5,055 nucleotides of DNA from Oscillospiraceae bacterium. Its GTDB lineage: Bacteria; Bacillota; Clostridia; Oscillospirales; Ruminococcaceae. Shown in pieces: positions 4,768 through 5,055 of this stretch. The stretch is taken from assembly GCA_019413245.1 (NCBI GenBank), contig DXNX01000182.1:1-5055 (forward strand), written 5' to 3'. The position numbers were made by a program, and so were the translations under genes. The first letter of the stretch is position 1. Each line of letters begins with the position of its first letter. The notes beneath the pieces were generated by a model. The model was not told the origin of the DNA, ran no database searches, and was given only the letters and a program-made list of their open reading frames with translations.

Positions 4768-5055
4768 ATGGCGGCTGTACAGTACGAAGGGCGGATCGAT
4801 CATACGGAAGATTCCATCCACGCTCTGTTCAACACCCAGTACAATACCTATCATCTGGGGCGGGTGGTGCTCACGGCGGTGGCGGGCGTTGCGCTGGTGG
4901 CGGCCGGGCTGTTTGCCGCTGTTCCCATGTGGGGGCAGGGGCTTCTGCTGCTGGCCGGGTGCCTTTTGTTTGTGGGGCGGGATTTCCCCGCCACCCTGCA
5001 GGCGGAAAACGCGCTGGATGCCCGGCACGGGGCCTTGCCCAGCGATGTGTGTACC
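4768..5055 (+). CDS. Small membrane protein, possibly YcxB-like (3' end outside window)
   Basis: The frame runs open from ATG 4768 to the right edge: 96 codons, no stop. I do not recognise it with certainty. A polar N-terminus of about 30 residues is followed by two hydrophobic segments, about 32-52 (VLTAVAGVALVAAGLFAAV) and 55-70 (GQGLLLLAGCLLFVG), joined by a very short turn with P53. A charged, cytoplasmic-looking stretch begins at RDFP (71-74). A polar start, a tight helical hairpin and a soluble C-terminal part is the plan of YcxB-like proteins of clostridia, whose function is unknown; this is a resemblance of plan, not a proven match. AAAGGA (4752-4757) lies 10 nt before this ATG and supports it. 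An in-frame ATG at 4708 would add 20 residues but lacks a ribosome binding site. It diverges from the AraC-family gene and may be its target. Confidence 0.72.
   Translation, partial: MAAVQYEGRIDHTEDSIHALFNTQYNTYHLGRVVLTAVAGVALVAAGLFAAVPMWGQGLLLLAGCLLFVGRDFPATLQAENALDARHGALPSDVCT

Noticed and set aside
1..5055. CRISPR array, insertion sequence, tRNA, rRNA or attachment site
   Set aside because: No regularly spaced long repeats, transposase motifs, terminal inverted repeats or tRNA-like folds were seen. The gene content is ordinary core and regulatory genes.

Overview
The window reads as a chromosomal segment of a GC-rich member of the Clostridia (Firmicutes), most likely an anaerobic gut bacterium of the Oscillospiraceae/Ruminococcaceae type. 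This is an inference. It rests on the clostridial-style Hcp, the NifS/NifU-like Fe-S pair, strong AGGAGG-type ribosome binding sites, sigma-A promoters in AT-rich gaps between GC-rich genes, and a short membrane protein of a type common in that group. No rRNA or other species-level marker is present.

Layout. (1) Bases 1-818, + strand: the C-terminal half of hydroxylamine reductase / hybrid cluster protein (hcp), cut by the left edge and followed by a strong intrinsic terminator (866-901). (2) Bases 944-996: a near-consensus promoter (TTGACA, 17 bp, TACAAT) flanked by two copies of an inverted repeat, CCTA-N9-TAGG, placed as repressor sites would be. (3) Bases 1017-3577, + strand: a compact three-gene operon with cysteine synthase (cysK), a NifS/IscS-type cysteine desulfurase and an IscU/NifU-type Fe-S scaffold, closed by a second intrinsic terminator (3597-3640). 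(4) Bases 3640-4524, - strand: a cupin-type AraC-family regulator convergent to the operon. (5) Bases 4525-4767: a divergent intergenic region with two promoters and a set of CACAA-containing repeats, including a 21-bp-spaced direct repeat over the regulator's own promoter and a 15-bp palindrome at the predicted start of the rightward transcript. (6) Bases 4768-5055, + strand: the start of a small two-helix membrane protein, cut by the right edge.

How the genes fit together. The operon is a sulfide-to-cluster line. CysK makes cysteine from O-acetylserine and sulfide, the desulfurase removes the sulfur as a persulfide, and the scaffold builds the [2Fe-2S]/[4Fe-4S] cluster from it. Hcp upstream is itself an Fe-S/Fe-S-O protein that deals with NO and hydroxylamine stress, so the neighbourhood is linked by Fe-S chemistry, although hcp is transcriptionally separated by its terminator. 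The AraC regulator and the membrane protein form a separate divergent pair.

No mobile element, CRISPR array, tRNA or rRNA was seen. The gene families are all known. The least ordinary content is regulatory: the doubled CCTA-N9-TAGG operator at the cysK promoter and the CACAA repeat cluster between the divergent genes.
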